From assembly GCF_002162375.1 (NCBI RefSeq), contig NZ_CP021425.1, positions 5,287,001 through 5,351,000 of the forward strand: DNA of 64,000 bases, given 5' to 3'. Numbering within the stretch: the first letter of the stretch is position 1; every line of letters begins with the position of its first letter. The stretch comes from Oleiphilus messinensis (GTDB taxonomy: Bacteria; Pseudomonadota; Gammaproteobacteria; Pseudomonadales; Oleiphilaceae). A program made the position numbers and the translations under genes. This document shows positions 17,425-26,385 of this stretch, in pieces. The notes under the pieces are model-generated. The model searched no databases. It was not told the DNA's origin and saw only the letters and a program-made list of their open reading frames with translations.

Positions 17425-18420
17425 TTATAGAAATCGAGCAACCGCGTTGTTGTTATCTCGCTGTGCCTGCTGGTATTCCGCGCTCAGTCGTTCAATCAGC
17501 TCGGCAACTGAAGGCAAGTCATCAATACTGCCAACACCTTGTCCAGCAGACCAGATATCCTTCCACGGTTTTGCTTTACTTTGATGTCCATCATCAGCCG
17601 CTTCATCCAGCTCGGCACCGAAATCCACTTGGGACGGCGCTTCAAGTGTTTCTAAATCGAGACCAGCCCGTTCGATACTGGATCGCAAAAAACTGGCTGG
17701 CACTCCGGAAATCACTGGCGTATAAACAATGTCTGCCGCACTGGATGCCAACAATAAGGCTTTGTAGTCTTCGTCCACCCTACATTCACGGGTGCCAATA
17801 AAGCGCGTGCCCATATAGGCCAGATCAGCGCCCATCATTTGCGCCGCAGCGATATCTCTACCAGAAGACAGCGAACCGGAAAGTAAAATAGTTTTATCAA
17901 AAAATTGCCGTAGTTCATTGATCAAGGCAAAAGGATTCCAGTTTCCGGCATGCCCACCGGCCCCTGCGGCAACCGCAATCAAACCATCAACCCCGACTGA
18001 GGCTGCCTTTTTGGCAAACCGCACATTCACCACATCATGAAATACCAGACCGCCATAACTATGAACAGAATCTACGACTTCCGAAGCCGCACCGAGAGAA
18101 GTGATAATCAGCGGTACCTCATGTTTGACGCACAACGCCAGGTCAGCCGCTAACCGGGGATTACTCTTGTGCACAATCAAGTTCACACCGAAAGGCGCTG
18201 CTTTGGTACCCGTTTCAGATTCAAATCGGCTCAGCTCCGTTTTAATCTCAATCAGCCACTGCTCAAAGCCTTCACTGGTCCGCTGATTCAGAGCCGGAAA
18301 CGTTCCAACCACGCCCGCTTTGCACGTTTCAATTACCAATTGAGGCCCTGAGGCCAGAAACATGGGGGCCGCAACGGCAGGAAGTTTCAATGAATCATTA
18401 AATTGCGCAGGTAAAGACAT
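17425..18420 (-). CDS. Nitronate monooxygenase family flavoprotein
   Basis: 331 residues with a TIM-barrel FMN-binding fold. Visible segments are APMFLASGPQLVIETCKAGVVGTFPALN (about 17-44), GAGGHAGNWNPFALINELR (about 153-171) containing the GxGGH motif with the catalytic-type histidine, and ADLAYMGTRFIGTRE (about 198-212). Family members oxidise alkyl nitronates or act as enoyl reductases in lipid pathways. Next to a crotonase gene, a role in acyl-CoA metabolism is as plausible as nitronate detoxification. Confidence 0.87.
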   Translation of the reverse strand: MSLPAQFNDSLKLPAVAAPMFLASGPQLVIETCKAGVVGTFPALNQRTSEGFEQWLIEIKTELSRFESETGTKAAPFGVNLIVHKSNPRLAADLALCVKHEVPLIITSLGAASEVVDSVHSYGGLVFHDVVNVRFAKKAASVGVDGLIAVAAGAGGHAGNWNPFALINELRQFFDKTILLSGSLSSGRDIAAAQMMGADLAYMGTRFIGTRECRVDEDYKALLLASSAADIVYTPVISGVPASFLRSSIERAGLDLETLEAPSQVDFGAELDEAADDGHQSKAKPWKDIWSAGQGVGSIDDLPSVAELIERLSAEYQQAQRDNNNAVARFL

Positions 18421-18539
18421 GAAGTAGCCTCGAGATTTCAGGAATTGGGCCTGTAGTGTAGGAGCATCAGTACCGGATCACTATGGCCAAAACGGACAAT
18501 CCCGATGGTAAACAGGCAAATATGCAGGATATAATCGGC

Positions 18540-19331
18540 TCAGGGAACCAACGCTTCAATATCGTAGCGATCCAATAACGCCTGCCATGCAACGGACTGA
18601 ACCAGCTGCTCGAACACGAATTGCACATCCTGCCTCCCGGGTGGAATCATGGCTTCGGCCTGAACTTCCTGAAAATAGGGCTGCGATATTCTCAATTGAT
18701 TCATTTTGTCGTCAGACAGGATATGGCGCTTCAAATATTTCATTGCCGAGCCTTGTACCACAACAGAATCAACTCTTTTCAGTAATACCCGATGAATCAA
18801 AGCCGCTTCCAGACTGGCATCTTCCCGAATGATTTTTCCTTGAGTCACGAGCTCATCAATTCCATTGTAAGTATGCCCGATTAATCCCCCAAAGCGAGTA
18901 CCAATCAGGGAATTCGGATTTGTATAGCGAATCGCACTATCACGGCGGGTGACAATCACATCGTGGTCTCGAAACAAAGGCACCCACAAGTACCGCTGCC
19001 GAGGGCTCTTACCCCACCCCCATTTAGGCATGGTCCATAAGACCACCCAATCCTGTTCACAGGGAGCAGAAACTGGCTGTGTCGGGCATTTTTCCTGAAT
19101 CCACTCCTTAAGCTTCAATATCAATCGCGCTTTAGGGACAACCACCGGATTAAACTGGATATCTTCCGACAGTTCATTCAACAATCGTATGACCTCAAAA
19201 CTAAACCCTTTTTCTTCTGCTTCATCCAGAACAAACGGTTCCTGATTGTGATACTCAATCACATCAACAACCTGCGCATTCGCCGACGCTGTCAATATCA
19301 GAACATACAAAAGCACAAAAAATTTAATCAT
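18540..19331 (-). CDS. Periplasmic solute-binding-like protein (SBP_bac_3 type)
   Basis: 263 residues with a signal peptide (about 1-19). The body resembles type II periplasmic binding proteins: VIEYHNQEPFVLDEAEEKGFSFEVIRLLNEL near the N-terminus and a late QVQFVFEQLVQSVAWQALLDRYDIE-like helix. No permease or ATPase gene is adjacent. Many marine gammaproteobacteria carry orphan proteins of this kind, which may serve as sensor inputs rather than transport components. Ligand unknown. Confidence 0.65.
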   Translation of the reverse strand: MIKFFVLLYVLILTASANAQVVDVIEYHNQEPFVLDEAEEKGFSFEVIRLLNELSEDIQFNPVVVPKARLILKLKEWIQEKCPTQPVSAPCEQDWVVLWTMPKWGWGKSPRQRYLWVPLFRDHDVIVTRRDSAIRYTNPNSLIGTRFGGLIGHTYNGIDELVTQGKIIREDASLEAALIHRVLLKRVDSVVVQGSAMKYLKRHILSDDKMNQLRISQPYFQEVQAEAMIPPGRQDVQFVFEQLVQSVAWQALLDRYDIEALVP

Positions 19332-19566
19332 ACATCTTAAACTGTCGTTTCATCGAGGAAACGCTTTTTAGAAAAACCTTATCCGTAATTAAAGGCCTAA
19401 TCTGTTGCTTTGTCAGTATTTTGAAGCTCAAGAAATTGACTGAACAAGGGCATCTATAGCTTACAAAACACGCAAATTAGAGCATCGTCACAAGCATGAC
19501 ATAATCTTCGCGTAAAAAACCAATTAACGCGTGCTTGTCCGCAAACACAAATCGATCAGATCTCTG

Positions 19567-19588
19567 GATTCCAGTTTTCACTGGAATC
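19567..19588 (+). repeat. REP-like palindrome
   Basis: GATTCCAG (19567-19574), a 6-nt loop and CTGGAATC (19581-19588) form a perfect 8-bp stem. Read on the minus strand in one frame it encodes AIPVKTGIQ, the hallmark peptide of dispersed palindromic repeats often mis-called as proteins (compare VIPAKAGIQ). It sits just before the acyltransferase gene. Confidence 0.5.
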
Positions 19589-19660
19589 GCAGTAAAATTA
19601 GCGAGTTGGCGTTTTCGGTAGCACTCAAACTTGAGTAATGTGAACAGCAGAGAATTCGAT

Positions 19661-20524
19661 ATGGCTTTCGAAGGAAACGGCACAATTGCGGCCCCATTGC
19701 CCCCCTCATTTCTGGAAAAAACCGAGGCTGCAGGCACTGCGCAGGAAAAATCAAAACTCAAGACTCTCAGAACATATTATCGGCTGACAAGACTGTCCAA
19801 TCACTGTGGTAAAGCCGCTATCCTGCTACCGGGATATTTCACATATCAAAAATTACGGGGTAAACAAGCCGATAACCTTCATTTACTGGAAGTGGAAACA
19901 TTTGCGCGCTGGATGTCTCGGTTTACTCGGTTATTGAACGTAGAGGTTCAGATTCACGGAGAAAAAATGGCTGGCAACGGTTTTTTTGTCGCCAATCACA
20001 TTTCCTGGTTAGATGCCGTCGTATTGGCACAGCTACACCGCTTTTCGTTTGTTGCCAAAGATGAAGTAAAAGAGTGGCCATTAGTAGGACAAATGAGCCA
20101 GAAGATGAATACGGTTTTTATCAAGCGCACCAGCAAGTTTTCAGTTTATCGGTCTCTGCCAAGGTTGGAAGAAGCATTACAAAACGGAGCGTCTATTCTC
20201 GCATTCCCTGAAGGCACCACGTCAGTAGGAAAACAGATACTCCCCTTCTTTCCGATGCTGTTCGAGACCGCCACACGAACCCAAAAACCCGTGCAACCCG
20301 TTTTGCTAAGGTATACGGACGAAGCCGGGAATTTATTACCCGAAGTCGGGTTTGTCGACGGTGATACCGTTTTTGATACCCTGTTCCGGATGCTCGAAAA
20401 AAAGCGGATTGTTGCTCATATTCATCTGCTGCCCGAGCTGGCGCCCGCCGACTGTCGAAAACAACTCGCTCGCGACAGCCGGGAAGCACTAAGCAAATAT
20501 CTTGAGACGAGCCAAACACCTTGA
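19661..20524 (+). CDS. 1-acyl-sn-glycerol-3-phosphate acyltransferase-like protein (PlsC family)
   Basis: 287 residues from the ATG at 19661; TTG (19631) and GTG (19640) codons upstream are possible but without a better ribosome site. The catalytic HxxxxD motif appears as NHISWLD (about residues 112-118) and the glycerophosphate-binding motif as FPEGTTS (about 178-184). One hydrophobic segment precedes the catalytic domain (AAILLPGYF). It should acylate lysophosphatidic acid or a related acceptor at the inner membrane. It is convergent with the 123-aa gene at 20534, leaving 9 bp between stops. Confidence 0.85.
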   Translation: MAFEGNGTIAAPLPPSFLEKTEAAGTAQEKSKLKTLRTYYRLTRLSNHCGKAAILLPGYFTYQKLRGKQADNLHLLEVETFARWMSRFTRLLNVEVQIHGEKMAGNGFFVANHISWLDAVVLAQLHRFSFVAKDEVKEWPLVGQMSQKMNTVFIKRTSKFSVYRSLPRLEEALQNGASILAFPEGTTSVGKQILPFFPMLFETATRTQKPVQPVLLRYTDEAGNLLPEVGFVDGDTVFDTLFRMLEKKRIVAHIHLLPELAPADCRKQLARDSREALSKYLETSQTP

Positions 20525-20533
20525 GACACAGAG

Positions 20534-20905
20534 TTAACCGACGGTGGGAGGTGCCAGGCGCGGGCGCCACTCCCACCATTCATGCTCCCCTTCCGTCGCG
20601 TTTTCCTGACTTTTATAGACATCCCAAGTGATCAGAAAGTCTGGATTGGTCAACTTCTGGCCGGTTTCGATATCATCGTATTGGCCCTCAGGAGCAATAA
20701 ACCAGGGCCGAAGATCGGACGGAATATCAAACTCCTTGCTCCCATCGAGCGTTCGCAGGGTAATTCCATCCTCAGGCGTACTGCGAACAACTTTTCCCGC
20801 AAACTGCCGCTGCTCCAACAGTGAGTCATCGACATCAAAATAACAAATTCCCAACAATACTGTTTTATCAATGATGTTTTCTAACGTAATCCCGTCTTGC
20901 GTCAT
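20534..20905 (-). CDS. Conserved hypothetical protein
   Basis: 123 residues, acidic, soluble, no signal peptide. The N-terminal half (ITLENIIDKTVLLGICYFDVDDSLLEQRQFAGKVV) and a GITLRTLDGSKEFDIPSDL strand pattern suggest a small beta-barrel; the C-terminus is tryptophan-rich (EWWEWRP). I do not recognise a named function. It follows the SulP gene by 20 bp on the same strand, so it is probably co-transcribed with it. Confidence 0.6.
   Translation of the reverse strand: MTQDGITLENIIDKTVLLGICYFDVDDSLLEQRQFAGKVVRSTPEDGITLRTLDGSKEFDIPSDLRPWFIAPEGQYDDIETGQKLTNPDFLITWDVYKSQENATEGEHEWWEWRPRLAPPTVG
20543..20577. terminator. Terminator-like hairpin between convergent genes
   Basis: GGTGGGAG (20543-20550) pairs perfectly with CTCCCACC (20570-20577) around a GC-rich loop. 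It lies at the 3' ends of the convergent acyltransferase and hypothetical genes, partly inside the latter. There is no U-tract, so termination is uncertain. Confidence 0.35.
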
Positions 20906-20925
20906 TTCTAATTCCTGATTTTAAA

Positions 20926-22677
20926 TCAACTAACCTGCGCTTCAGGCCTGACCACGTTCGAGTCAAGCAGAGACTGCAACGCTTCTTCAAGAGTGGCGGT
21001 AAAGCGCAATACGTCGGGCTCTGGCCTGAGCTTGGCTTTGGCAACAGTTTTTAACGGCTGAAATTGCAGGTCTGCGATAATCAGCTGCTGACCTTGCGCT
21101 TTACAATGGGCGATAAAGCGCGTCATTGCAGCAAGCCCTCCGGCGTCCAGAATAGACACCGCATCCATATACAAAACCGCACCGGATTTTCCGGTCATGA
21201 GCAGCTCAATTTCCGAAAATATTCGTTCTGCAGCAGCAAAAAACAAAGGTCCGTTGACTTTAATCACGACCCAGTCCGCCGGCACACCATCCGGACATTG
21301 CTTGCGACTTCCGGAAATATCGCTCACTCGCGTCATGCGGGACATCTCTCGCATAAACAACAAAGATGCAACCACAATCCCGAAGGTAATCGCAATCACC
21401 ATATCAAATAGAACAGTCAATGCAATACACACCAGCAAGACCAGAATATCACTCAGGGGGGCTTTTTTGCATAACCCAACCACTTTGTGTGCTTCGCTCA
21501 TGTTCCAGGCAACCATAAGCAAAAGAGCCGCCATCGTCGGCATGGGCACATAAGCAAGCCAGGGTGCCAGCGCGACCAGACCGAACAGCACGAATAAGGC
21601 GTGCGACATTGCCGCTACGGGAGTCTTTCCCCCGGCACGATAATTCGCAGCGGATCTGGCCAGTGCAGCGGTAGCGGTAATGCCACCGAAAAACGGAGCA
21701 AGTATATTGCCAACGCCCTGCCCCATTAATTCACCATTGGCGTTGTGTCGCTTGCCGGTCATACCATCTAACACAACAGCACATAACAACGATTCAATCG
21801 CCCCGAGCATGGCAATCGAAAATGCTGCAGGCAACAACGCTTCAAACAGCGACCAACTCAATTGCAACGGCTCACCATCCGCACCAGCGGCTTGCCAGGG
21901 CCAAATAAATTCGGGAAAGACAGGCGGTATGCCCTGGCCAACGGAGCCATCCGCAAGAACATAGGAAAAACGGGAACCAATAGTATCAACGTGATAGCCG
22001 CAACTGGCCAAGGCAAGTGCCGCGACCACGCCAATCAACACAGCAGGTAAATGACCCGGCACCGGAATGCGCAGACGGGGCCAAACGAGCAAAGTCATCA
22101 GCGTTACCGCCGCCACAAGCAAATTGGGCAAGTACAAGTCCGGGAGACGACTCGCAATCAACGTGATTTTCCCTAGGAAGTGCTCAGGAAGCGCTTCAAT
22201 TCCCAAGCCAATAAAATCATTCAATTGCAAGGTCGCTATCACAACAGCAATACCGGATGTAAAGCCCAACGTAACAGGCTCCGGAATGTATTCAATAAAT
22301 CGACCCAGGCGCAGTACCGCCATTGCCAGTAGAATAACCCCGGCCATCACAGTGGCAAGCAGCAATCCCCCCAAACCGAATTTCATGGAAACCGGATATA
22401 AAATAACAACAAATGCAGCGGTTGGCCCTGAGATACTTAGTCGCGATCCTCCCGTCAAGGCAATCACAAACCCAGCAAAAATCGCAGTATACAAACCATT
22501 CTGAGGCGGTACACCACTGGCGATCGCCAGAGCCATGGACAACGGAATGGCAATCAGTCCGACAGTCAGTCCTGCGAGCACATCTTGCCGGAAAGTTTCA
22601 ATGTTATAGGGTTCCCGGAAACAAGCCTCACGTACAGCACTGGCAAACTTCAAAGTGGTGAGATAACTACGCGGCAT
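20926..22677 (-). CDS. SulP-family anion transporter with C-terminal STAS domain
   Basis: 583 residues. About 11-14 membrane spans occupy residues 25-430, including the SulP signature region AGLTVGLIAIPLSMALAIASGVPPQNGLYTAI (about 34-65) and TGGSRLSISGPTAAFVVI. A cytosolic STAS domain (about 455-570) contains VLYMDAVSILDAGGLAAMTRF. Close homologues include DauA-type C4-dicarboxylate and bicarbonate/sulfate transporters; the substrate cannot be read from sequence. The start is ATG at 22677 without an evident Shine-Dalgarno sequence. It likely heads a two-gene unit with the 123-aa gene. Confidence 0.9.
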   Translation of the reverse strand: MPRSYLTTLKFASAVREACFREPYNIETFRQDVLAGLTVGLIAIPLSMALAIASGVPPQNGLYTAIFAGFVIALTGGSRLSISGPTAAFVVILYPVSMKFGLGGLLLATVMAGVILLAMAVLRLGRFIEYIPEPVTLGFTSGIAVVIATLQLNDFIGLGIEALPEHFLGKITLIASRLPDLYLPNLLVAAVTLMTLLVWPRLRIPVPGHLPAVLIGVVAALALASCGYHVDTIGSRFSYVLADGSVGQGIPPVFPEFIWPWQAAGADGEPLQLSWSLFEALLPAAFSIAMLGAIESLLCAVVLDGMTGKRHNANGELMGQGVGNILAPFFGGITATAALARSAANYRAGGKTPVAAMSHALFVLFGLVALAPWLAYVPMPTMAALLLMVAWNMSEAHKVVGLCKKAPLSDILVLLVCIALTVLFDMVIAITFGIVVASLLFMREMSRMTRVSDISGSRKQCPDGVPADWVVIKVNGPLFFAAAERIFSEIELLMTGKSGAVLYMDAVSILDAGGLAAMTRFIAHCKAQGQQLIIADLQFQPLKTVAKAKLRPEPDVLRFTATLEEALQSLLDSNVVRPEAQVS

Positions 22678-23019
22678 GTACTAGAACTCCGAACAGTAAA
22701 ACACGATAATCCCAAGACGAGCCATAACTTATACCCAATTCGAGATAGAACACGCTCGATTTGGCCAAAAAAGACACTTTTTTTCCATATCCCCATTTAC
22801 ATTGTGGAAAATGATGAGAAAATCCCGCCCGGATCAAAGAAGCCGCCATTCTAACATGTAAACCCGGTGTCCTTGGTGCGACTCCCAAGATTCAATAAAA
22901 AATTTCTGATTTGAGAACCAAATTCCGATCATCCACGACATTGCTATTTTGTTCAGTCGCCGGTGCATTAGGGTCTCAACAATCGAATAGCTGTCCAGAA
23001 CCAGTTAATAGGAGGCATT
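22678..23019. other. Divergent intergenic region sulP / nhaD
   Basis: 342 bp between divergent starts. Several AT-rich stretches could hold promoters for both genes, and GGAGG at 23011-23015 is the nhaD ribosome site. Only short stems were found (for example CTTGG/CCAAG near 22872-22889). No riboswitch class or operator was recognised. Confidence 0.5.
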
Positions 23020-24396
23020 TTGAAGATTTTCCTGTGGAGCATATTACTGTTCATCACCCTACCTTACTCACTCGCATTCGGGTCTACATCAGAATCCAGC
23101 GGTAGCTTGAACATGATCGGTTCCAGCTTGGGCATTGCGGCGTTGGTCTTGTTTGCACTGGCCTACGCACTTGTCATCGCAGAAGAATACATCCACATGC
23201 GCAAATCCAAGCCTGTTATTTTCGCCGCCGGCCTGATCTGGATATTTGTCGCGATCATCGGCAAACAGGTTGAAAACGGTCAGGAGATTATAAAACACGC
23301 ACTGGATCACAACCTGCTTGAATATTCAGCGCTGCTATTATTCCTGCTAACCGCCATGATCTACGTGAATGCATTAACTGAACGAAATGTTTTCGAAGCG
23401 CTGCGATCATGGCTCGTAAAACGAGGCTTCAGTTACCGCAAGTTATTCTGGATTACCGGCTTTTTAGCGTTCTTCATTTCACCTGTTGCGGATAACCTGA
23501 CTACCGCATTGCTTATGGGCGCAGTGGTTTTGGCTGTAGGTTCCGACAAACCAAAATTCGTGTCTATCGCATTTATTAACATTGTCATTGCCGCAAACGC
23601 GGGTGGCGCATTTAGCCCGTTTGGCGACATCACAACACTGATGGTATGGCAGTCAGGACATGTCGGTTTCTTCGGCTTCTTTGCACTGTTCATTCCCTCC
23701 CTGGTCAACTTCCTGGTGCCCGCAGCTATCATGATGTTTGCCGTTCCGAACGACAAACCCGAGCCGATGGAGGAGTCCGTAACGATCAAACCCGGCGGCC
23801 TTGTCATCTGTGGCTTGTTCCTCTGTACAATTGTCACAGCGGTAAGTTTCGAGCAAGTTCTGCATTTACCGCCATTTCTTGGCATGATGCTGGGTCTGTC
23901 CTACCTGTTCTTTTTCTCCTACTACCTCAAGCTTTCAGAGCACAAAACTGTGGACACAGTAGGTGAGTTCAATATCTTCAACAAGGTTGCACGGGCAGAG
24001 TGGGACACGCTTCTCTTTTTCTTCGGCGTGATTTTCTGTGTGGGGGGCTTGGGTACCATCGGTTACCTTGGTTATGTCTCTCACCTTATGTATGAGGGAT
24101 GGGGTGCGACCAACGCCAATATTGTCGCCGGCTTACTATCTGCAGTAGTTGACAACATACCGGTGATGTTCGCAATTCTCACCATGTCCCCCGATATGGA
24201 TACGTATCAATGGCTACTGGTTACGTTAACTGCCGGAGTGGGCGGTAGTCTGCTTTCGGTAGGCTCCGCTGCCGGAGTTGCGTTGATGGGACAATCTCGC
24301 GGCATGTACACGTTCTTTGCCCACCTGAAATGGAGCTGGGCGATTGGTCTGGGTTATGCGGCTAGTATTTATGTTCACTACCTGGTTAATGGCTGA
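23020..24396 (+). CDS. nhaD: Sodium:proton antiporter NhaD
   Basis: 458 residues with about 12-13 membrane spans and a probable N-terminal signal-like segment. NhaD features include VIAEEYIHMRKSKPVIFAAGLIW (about 50-72), ISPVADNLTTALLMGAVVLA (about 151-170), NAGGAFSPFGDITTLMVW (about 192-209) and a late VVDNIPVMFAILTM. The acidic and polar residues in these loops are conserved in Vibrio and Halomonas NhaD. It exports Na+ or Li+ in exchange for protons and is characteristic of marine and halophilic gammaproteobacteria. The start is TTG at 23020, supported by AGGAGG four bases upstream. Confidence 0.93.
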   Translation: MKIFLWSILLFITLPYSLAFGSTSESSGSLNMIGSSLGIAALVLFALAYALVIAEEYIHMRKSKPVIFAAGLIWIFVAIIGKQVENGQEIIKHALDHNLLEYSALLLFLLTAMIYVNALTERNVFEALRSWLVKRGFSYRKLFWITGFLAFFISPVADNLTTALLMGAVVLAVGSDKPKFVSIAFINIVIAANAGGAFSPFGDITTLMVWQSGHVGFFGFFALFIPSLVNFLVPAAIMMFAVPNDKPEPMEESVTIKPGGLVICGLFLCTIVTAVSFEQVLHLPPFLGMMLGLSYLFFFSYYLKLSEHKTVDTVGEFNIFNKVARAEWDTLLFFFGVIFCVGGLGTIGYLGYVSHLMYEGWGATNANIVAGLLSAVVDNIPVMFAILTMSPDMDTYQWLLVTLTAGVGGSLLSVGSAAGVALMGQSRGMYTFFAHLKWSWAIGLGYAASIYVHYLVNG

Positions 24397-24489
24397 GCGC
24401 TGTTTAATTTCCGAGCAAGCCTCGCAGGTTAATATGAAAGCTCTCGATATTAATACGAAAAAGCACTCGATAGCTGGCATGCAACACTT

Positions 24490-24516
24490 AAAAAGCGTCT
24501 CTCCGAGGCGCTTTTT
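24490..24516. terminator. Bidirectional intrinsic terminator nhaD / EAL gene
   Basis: AAAAAGCG (24490-24497) pairs with CGCTTTTT (24509-24516), continued by TCTC with GAGG around a TCC loop, giving a 12-bp stem with one wobble. T-runs exist on both strands, and it lies exactly between convergent genes. It overlaps the last two bases of the EAL gene's stop codon. Confidence 0.85.
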
Positions 24517-25831
24517 AGTAAATGCCTTCCAAATTGGTTACCGGAAAATGGCCATGCGCCAGCAAATCCGGATCCGCATCGACACAGAGCACGACATAGC
24601 CGTCACGCGTATAGGTTTGCACCGAATAAGTAATGGTATTCTCGGCATCCGGCAATGCAATATAGGGTTTCGACGCGTGGATGACATTGGACTTTGACAA
24701 GGCATTGCGAAAATATTCACGATGGGACCAGAATGCGCCATCAGCAGATTTCAGCGGATTAAAACTGACTTTAACAGCTGAATGTTCCGCAAGCTCGGTC
24801 TCGCCAATCTGATGTCCACTGGTATCTAACAAAAAACAACGACGAACGGGCTCCAAGCGCTTAAGGTGCTTACAGGCCCTTTTGAGATCACGAGATTGAG
24901 CCAACTTGTCACAGGCATTCATCATCTCCAGATGCAGCATTTTGAGCGCTTCATTGTTGAAATTTTCATTTTCAAATTGATGATGGCGATAGGATTGCAG
25001 CATTTCACCGAGACGGGTGAGAATTTGACTGCTCGGTTCCGGCACGAGACCGGGTTTACCAATAAAATAGCCCTGAAACATATCCGCTTCTGACTGGAGC
25101 GCGATTTCGGCTAGCTCTTCATTTTCGACACCTTCAATTAACACAAGCGCCTGACTTTTGTGTATTAGATCAACAAGCCCTTTTAACAGTCCTCTGGCTT
25201 TTTTGTTTACATAAGCGTGTTGAAGTAGTGACTGATCCAATTTCACTATTTGAGGTTCAACCTGCCAAATTCGATCAAAATTGGCGTAACCCTTTCCGAA
25301 GTTATCCATCGCAATCTGAAAACCCAGAGCCTTTGCGTGGTCGACGAACCGTTTAAGGGTTTTCAGATCCTCAACACCATTTTCCACAATCTCCAGAACA
25401 ATCTGCTCCTGCTTGAGATTACTCTGTGCCAACGTTGTTTCGATAAAGGCCTCGTTCAGCACACCGGAATTAACGGTTTGGCTGTTCACATTCAAAAATA
25501 ACCAGATCGGGTTCCCGACATGATGAAAATTCTTGATATGAATCGAATGACACAGTTCATCAAGAACCGAGTTTTCATCCAGCGCCCGGGCCAGATCAAA
25601 CACCGATTGAACACTGATAATTTCGTCCTGGCGTTTGGGTTGGATTAACGCCTCATAGCCCACAATCTTCTGATGTGTAAAACTAACTATTGGCTGATAA
25701 ACACTTTCCAGGTTAAGTTCGTTGTAAAGCGCTGTTTCAGGCTCTCCCCTATCGCCCCACTCCCAACGAAAGTCCAGTTTTCGAACCATCTTCAACAATT
25801 CCATGAATGTCATAATACGTTTCACCTTCAT
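24515..25831 (-). CDS. EAL-domain protein with C-terminal PDC-like domain (degenerate c-di-GMP phosphodiesterase?)
   Basis: 438 residues, no membrane span. The EAL domain spans about 38-275: E60-A-L, N114 in LFLNVN, E147 in VLEIVEN, K197 in VKLDQ, E233 and E236 in IEGVEN, and Q253 in FQGYFIGKP are all present. The metal-binding pair in DDFG is altered to D176-N177 (MDNFGKGYANF), so activity may be lost or reduced. The C-terminal 140 residues (RRCFLLDTSGHQIGETEL through YVVLCVDAD) look like the YkuI_C-type PAS/PDC domain that follows EAL in YkuI. It could be a c-di-GMP binding sensor rather than an enzyme. Confidence 0.82.
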   Translation of the reverse strand: MKVKRIMTFMELLKMVRKLDFRWEWGDRGEPETALYNELNLESVYQPIVSFTHQKIVGYEALIQPKRQDEIISVQSVFDLARALDENSVLDELCHSIHIKNFHHVGNPIWLFLNVNSQTVNSGVLNEAFIETTLAQSNLKQEQIVLEIVENGVEDLKTLKRFVDHAKALGFQIAMDNFGKGYANFDRIWQVEPQIVKLDQSLLQHAYVNKKARGLLKGLVDLIHKSQALVLIEGVENEELAEIALQSEADMFQGYFIGKPGLVPEPSSQILTRLGEMLQSYRHHQFENENFNNEALKMLHLEMMNACDKLAQSRDLKRACKHLKRLEPVRRCFLLDTSGHQIGETELAEHSAVKVSFNPLKSADGAFWSHREYFRNALSKSNVIHASKPYIALPDAENTITYSVQTYTRDGYVVLCVDADPDLLAHGHFPVTNLEGIY

Positions 25832-26385
25832 AACACAAACGCATTGGATGGATCTCGTACTCGATCATCCGAATCATGGACATTGCGTGATTTCAGATTC
25901 GAGCTTCCGACCAACCCTAGGTGCAGTGCATGAAACACGCCAAATCGGTGTATATTGGATGTACCACAACTCGCCAGCGCGCCAAAACCGGACACACTCT
26001 TCGCCCATAGACCGGCGAGAATGAGGTCTGAAACGGTTACTTTACCAAAATAACTCTAGGCATTGAATATGAAGAAAGGATTACAAAATGCCACTCTGGT
26101 AATCGAACCCTGAACACGCACTTTTTTAGCCCACCCAGAGTGACTGTGACTTAAAAAAGTACAGAGTGCGTCATAACTTGCCCACTTTCACAATATTAAA
26201 TTTCTTTTTTCGAGGGTTTACGATTTCACTCTATTCAACCACACTTCAATATGAGTATGATGGCGAAGGGCGCCGAGTAACTTTATCTGCACCGGATGCA
26301 AGGTGTAGTCGTGGCCGGTGCCTCAAGTACATTGAACACAACCTAAGACACCACACCAATTGCTGATTAAACAGGGTTATTACAA
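25832..26385. other. Divergent intergenic region EAL gene / lytic transglycosylase
   Basis: 554 bp without a convincing gene. Two inverted repeats interleave: CACTCTGG (26092-26099) with CCAGAGTG (26135-26142), and ACTTTTTTA (26120-26128) with TAAAAAAGT (26152-26160). They could form alternative or pseudoknotted structures. A 66-codon frame at 26166-26366 contains a YDGEGRRV string but has no other support. Promoters for both flanking genes must lie here but were not resolved. Confidence 0.4.

Noticed and set aside
19477-19761. 94-codon minus-strand frame encoding AIPVKTGIQ
   Set aside because: It runs through a REP-like palindrome and antisense to the acyltransferase start; IPVKTGIQ-type strings are a known artefact of such repeats.
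22678-23019. Possible sodium-related riboswitch upstream of nhaD
   Set aside because: Only 4-5 bp stems found and no conserved blocks of any class I can recall.
26166-26366. 66-codon frame with YEYDGEGRRV resembling an Rhs/YD repeat
   Set aside because: One short match, no further repeats, no ribosome site and no neighbouring Rhs or immunity genes; a decayed fragment is possible but not supportable.
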